From positions 20,593-47,712 of the forward strand of contig NYWC01000015.1 of assembly GCA_002684935.1 (NCBI GenBank): a stretch of DNA of 27,120 bases, in the 5' to 3' direction. The position numbers were made by a program, and so were the translations under genes. Shown piece by piece: positions 24,515-27,120 of this stretch (the first letter of the stretch is position 1; each line of letters opens with the position of its first letter). The notes under the pieces were generated by a model. It was not told the DNA's origin and searched no databases. It was given only the letters and a program-made list of their open reading frames with translations. This DNA is from Gammaproteobacteria bacterium. Its GTDB lineage: Bacteria; Pseudomonadota; Gammaproteobacteria; Pseudomonadales; Pseudohongiellaceae.

Positions 24515-25702
24515 TTGGATAAATACAGAACGCTGATCGTGCTCACGATCGCACAATGCTTCGGCCATACCGCTGCGCCAATTCTGGTATTGTTGGGTGG
24601 GATCGTAGGTGCGCAGATAGCGCCTTCACCTGACCTGGCAACACTGCCGATCGCCGTGCAAATTCTGGGTATTGCCAGCTCCGCTATCCCTGCTTCGATG
24701 TTTATGTCAAGAGCAGGCAGAAAAGCAGGGTTTCTTGCCGGCACGGCACTGGCCATCTGTGCGGCGTTGCTAGCTGCCTACGCCATTAGCCGAGCGTCTT
24801 TTGCCCTGTTCGTATTTGCAGGATTTCTGATCGGGGTTTATATCGCCTTCATGCAGCAGTTTCGCTTTGCGGTTGCCGAATCTGTGCCCAGCGAACTGAT
24901 CCCCCGAAGCCTGTCCATTCTCATGTTGGCTGGCATTGTTTCGGCCCTGCTTGGGCCAGAAGTGGGGCGACGCTTCAGTGATGTAGAGGGCCTGCCGCTC
25001 TACGTTGGTTCGTTTCTGGGATTGGCAGCCTTGCTCTCGATCTCATTCTTCATCCTGCTGCTGTTTTACAGGAATACCTATATTGAGTCCGAGACTCAGA
25101 ACGATTCGACGCGGTCGCTTACTGAAATACTCAAACAGCCCAAGCTTATGCTGGCGGTTACCGCCGCGGCAATCGCCTACAGCGTCATGGCGCTGGTCAT
25201 GACAGCGACGCCGCTTAGTATGCACGAGATTGACAATTTCTCACTGGAAGCCACTACCCGTGTTATTCAGAGCCATATCCTGGCCATGTATTTGCCTTCA
25301 TTTTTCAGCGGCGCATTGATCACCCGGTTCGGGCCGCTCAAGGTTATCAAGATTGGCTTTGTGCTGATGCTGGTTTGTGTGTCGATTGGGTGGGGTAAGC
25401 CCGAGTTCTTTCATTACCTGGGTGCATTAATATTTTTAGGGGTCGGGTGGAACTTTCTGTTCCTGGGTGGGACTACCTTGCTCACTCAGTGCTATCGAAG
25501 CGCAGAGCGATTCAAGGTGCAGGCCATAAACGATTTCCTCGTATTTGGGCTGCAGGGAGTAGGCTCATTGAGTGCGGGGGTGTTGCTTGCAGCCATTGGC
25601 TGGAATGGGGTGATGGTGTTTGTATTACCTGCGCTATTGGTACTAGCACTGGTGCTCTGGTTCGCCCGCAATGGATTCGCGCCTACGCCCTCTGCTCGGT
25701 GA
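24515..25702 (+). CDS. MFS transporter of unknown specificity
   Basis: The 395-residue protein has about twelve hydrophobic helices and the two-halves pattern of the major facilitator superfamily; FMSRAGRKAGFLAGTALA (residues about 68-85) is a motif-A-like loop between helices two and three, and ITRFGPLKVIKIGF is its counterpart in the second half. The middle contains QQFRFAVAESVPSELIPR. The only usable start is TTG 24515, because an in-frame TAG lies ten codons upstream and no ATG or GTG occurs between; the ribosome binding site is weak. Transport substrate is unknown. It is convergent with the LD-carboxypeptidase gene, 27 bp apart, and follows the solute-binding protein gene by 98 bp on the same strand. 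Confidence 0.87.
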   Translation: MDKYRTLIVLTIAQCFGHTAAPILVLLGGIVGAQIAPSPDLATLPIAVQILGIASSAIPASMFMSRAGRKAGFLAGTALAICAALLAAYAISRASFALFVFAGFLIGVYIAFMQQFRFAVAESVPSELIPRSLSILMLAGIVSALLGPEVGRRFSDVEGLPLYVGSFLGLAALLSISFFILLLFYRNTYIESETQNDSTRSLTEILKQPKLMLAVTAAAIAYSVMALVMTATPLSMHEIDNFSLEATTRVIQSHILAMYLPSFFSGALITRFGPLKVIKIGFVLMLVCVSIGWGKPEFFHYLGALIFLGVGWNFLFLGGTTLLTQCYRSAERFKVQAINDFLVFGLQGVGSLSAGVLLAAIGWNGVMVFVLPALLVLALVLWFARNGFAPTPSAR

Positions 25703-25729
25703 GTCGACAGCCAGCTTGATTGTAGATTA

Positions 25730-26782
25730 CTAGAGGACCGCCTGCTCCAGCAGCGTAAGCGTCCCGGCATCCACATCGAGGCGAGCACGTGCACCCACCG
25801 GCACCACAGTTATATCATCCACGTGACCAATCATGAGGCCGCGTAGGGTAGGAATCTCCATGGGTTCGCAGCGTTCCCTAAGTACCTGTTCCATACTCAG
25901 AGTGTTGCTGTCGTAGCCGTCGTCGGTGAATTTCCCGAAGGCAATGCCAGCGACCTGCTCCAGCTTGCCAGTCAACCATAGGTGGGTGAGCATGCGATCT
26001 ACAGCGTAGGGAGGTTCCGAGACATCTTCCAGAAACAGGATGGCGCCGTCAAAATCGGGCTCAAAGGGCGTACCCATTAACGTAACCATCAGCGACAGGT
26101 TGCCGCCGATCAGCTTGCCCTCGGCGCTACCGGCCACAATCGGAGTAAGCCTATTAGTGCGTTCAACGACACCGGGGCTGGACTGGAAGGGGGGTGCTTC
26201 GCCAATCTGTGTGATCTGGCTCGGTTCGACAAGTACGCGCCGGTATTGGTCATAGGTGTAATCGGAAAAATTGTCTCCAGCAATCGGGCCATGCATAGTT
26301 AGAAGTCCCGTGCGCACATGAATGGCATTGAGAATCGCTGTGATGTCGCTATAACCCATTAGGATCTTGGGGTTGCTGGCAATCATGCCGTAGTCGAGAT
26401 TGCGCAGAAGCCGGCCGGACCCGTAGCCGCCGCGTACACAAAAGATGGCATCCACATCCGGGTCTGCGAACATGGCGTTGAGATCGTCGGCCCGCTGCGC
26501 ATCGCTGCCCGCGAGATATTGCTTGCGGCTGCGAAGGTTAGGGGACGCCTTGGCTTCGAAGCCTAATGAGCGGACCAGATCCATCGCTGCAAGCAGGTCC
26601 TCATCCTCCGGCACATTGCTGGCCGGGGTCACTAGGCCAACCGTCATGCCCGGCCGCAAGCGTGCAGGCTTAACGGCGGCGCCTGTCTGGGCTGCCAGTG
26701 AGGCAGAAGGCAGACCCGCGCTAGCCGTCAGGGCGCCAAGGCTGGCGCTTAGTTGTAATAGCTGGCGTCTGGATAAGTGCAT
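25730..26782 (-). CDS. Tat-exported LD-carboxypeptidase (peptidase S66)
   Basis: The 350-residue protein is an S66 serine peptidase like LdcA, which removes the terminal D-alanine from muropeptide tetrapeptides. The N domain shows GLVTPAS (49-55) and CVRGGYGSGRLL (115-126); the catalytic triad is Ser145 (MGYSDIT), Glu252 (LFLEDVSE) and His320 (MIGHVDD). The N terminus MHLSRRQLLQLSASLGALTASAGLPSASLA is a twin-arginine signal, so unlike the cytoplasmic recycling enzyme LdcA of E. coli it is probably periplasmic. ATG 26782 is preferred because the Tat motif begins right after it and AAAGG lies about nine bases before; ATG 26815 would add eleven residues. An exported form could trim cell-wall peptides or other peptides with D-residues. 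No other cell-wall recycling gene is adjacent. Confidence 0.93.
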   Translation of the reverse strand: MHLSRRQLLQLSASLGALTASAGLPSASLAAQTGAAVKPARLRPGMTVGLVTPASNVPEDEDLLAAMDLVRSLGFEAKASPNLRSRKQYLAGSDAQRADDLNAMFADPDVDAIFCVRGGYGSGRLLRNLDYGMIASNPKILMGYSDITAILNAIHVRTGLLTMHGPIAGDNFSDYTYDQYRRVLVEPSQITQIGEAPPFQSSPGVVERTNRLTPIVAGSAEGKLIGGNLSLMVTLMGTPFEPDFDGAILFLEDVSEPPYAVDRMLTHLWLTGKLEQVAGIAFGKFTDDGYDSNTLSMEQVLRERCEPMEIPTLRGLMIGHVDDITVVPVGARARLDVDAGTLTLLEQAVL

Positions 26783-26917
26783 ATTAGCGGACCTTTTGAC
26801 GAATTCTGACACCATTCTCTACACTTTTTGCCGTGAGGCAAGCGACTTTGAATGTGCACAAGTTTGGGGCTGCATGCACCCGTATATTCCACGCCTGTTA
26901 CTGTGATGGTTGATCAC

Positions 26918-26945
26918 TTGACGCTTTGTGAAATCAACGTACTCT
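26918..26945 (+). promoter_or_regulatory. Possible sigma-70 promoter for the right-edge gene
   Basis: TTGACG (26918-26923, five of six consensus bases) and TACTCT (26940-26945, weak) are 16 bases apart, about 40 bases before the ATG at 26987. The -35 is good and the -10 is poor. Confidence 0.28.
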
Positions 26946-26986
26946 TATCGCTTCAAATTGTTAATGAAGTTCCAAGGAGACTGTGG

Positions 26987-27120
26987 ATGCGCTTATCGAC
27001 TCTGATGATTGGTTTTTCTTGTGTGCTGGGGTTGTCGCTACAGACGCTTCAGGCTGAAGTTACGCAGATCATGATTGCATTGCCAGATGCCGACGCATCC
27101 CAGACTGGACGTCTGTTCGT
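26987..27120 (+). CDS. Start of a secreted protein (runs off right edge)
   Basis: ATG 26987 follows AAGGAG (26974-26979) with ideal spacing and opens a frame without stop to the window end: a signal peptide MRLSTLMIGFSCVLGLSLQT, cleavage near LQAE, then VTQIMIALPDADASQTGRLFV. The visible mature part is too short for a secure family call; a TGRLFV strand early in the mature protein occurs in some exported esterase-like proteins, but that is a guess. It is divergent from the LD-carboxypeptidase gene, 204 bp away. That it is a real gene is well supported by the ribosome binding site, signal peptide and open frame. Confidence 0.75.
   Translation, partial: MRLSTLMIGFSCVLGLSLQTLQAEVTQIMIALPDADASQTGRLF

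Overview
The window looks like ordinary chromosome from a Gram-negative bacterium, most likely a free-living, probably marine, gammaproteobacterium. The evidence is a large set of exported proteins with Sec signal peptides, three enzymes with twin-arginine signals, a periplasmic quinoprotein, a molybdenum hydroxylase of the isoquinoline 1-oxidoreductase type, a sodium-coupled amino-acid symporter, and mid-range GC content. The exact lineage cannot be fixed from this sequence. There is no rRNA, tRNA, CRISPR array, transposase or phage gene that I can see.

Layout: 1-175 is the start of a DMT/EamA permease running off the left edge, preceded by a small secreted protein (398-751). At 990-2067 two overlapping genes encode a secreted protein and a DUF6152 protein, followed by a secreted TPR protein (2212-3153). 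An NSS symporter (3212-4507, minus), a secreted histidine phosphatase (4809-5324) and a GlpF-like channel (5371-6081, minus) come next, then a tiny membrane protein (6446-6646) and a secreted lipocalin-like protein (6823-7359), both minus. From 7651 the plus strand carries an exported FMN alpha-hydroxy-acid dehydrogenase, an exported amidohydrolase (9173-10510) and a nitroreductase (10981-11661). A TetR regulator (12145-12747, minus) is divergent from a two-gene molybdenum hydroxylase operon (12967-15733). Then come a membrane-anchored metallo-beta-lactamase-fold hydrolase, a proline iminopeptidase, a DauA-like FAD dehydrogenase and a spinster-type MFS transporter. A PQQ-type dehydrogenase (21679-23421, minus) is divergent from an orphan solute-binding protein (23664-24416). 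An MFS transporter (24515-25702), a Tat-exported LD-carboxypeptidase (25730-26782, minus) and the start of a further secreted protein (26987 onward) close the window.

Most genes are single transcription units separated by 200-600 bp of apparently non-coding DNA; only 990-2067 and 12967-15733 overlap as operons. The shared theme is envelope-located oxidation (FMN, FAD, PQQ and Mo enzymes) and envelope hydrolysis of peptide-like substrates (amidohydrolase, proline iminopeptidase, LD-carboxypeptidase), together with several uptake systems. This suggests a scavenger of peptides, D-amino acids, hydroxy acids and alcohols. No defence system or obviously new multi-gene system was found. The most interesting points are a CxxCH haem-c-type motif inside the hydroxy-acid dehydrogenase, the altered active-site positions of the DauA-like enzyme, the unusual metal site of the PQQ protein and its orphan binding-protein neighbour, and paired palindromes between tetR and the molybdenum hydroxylase genes.
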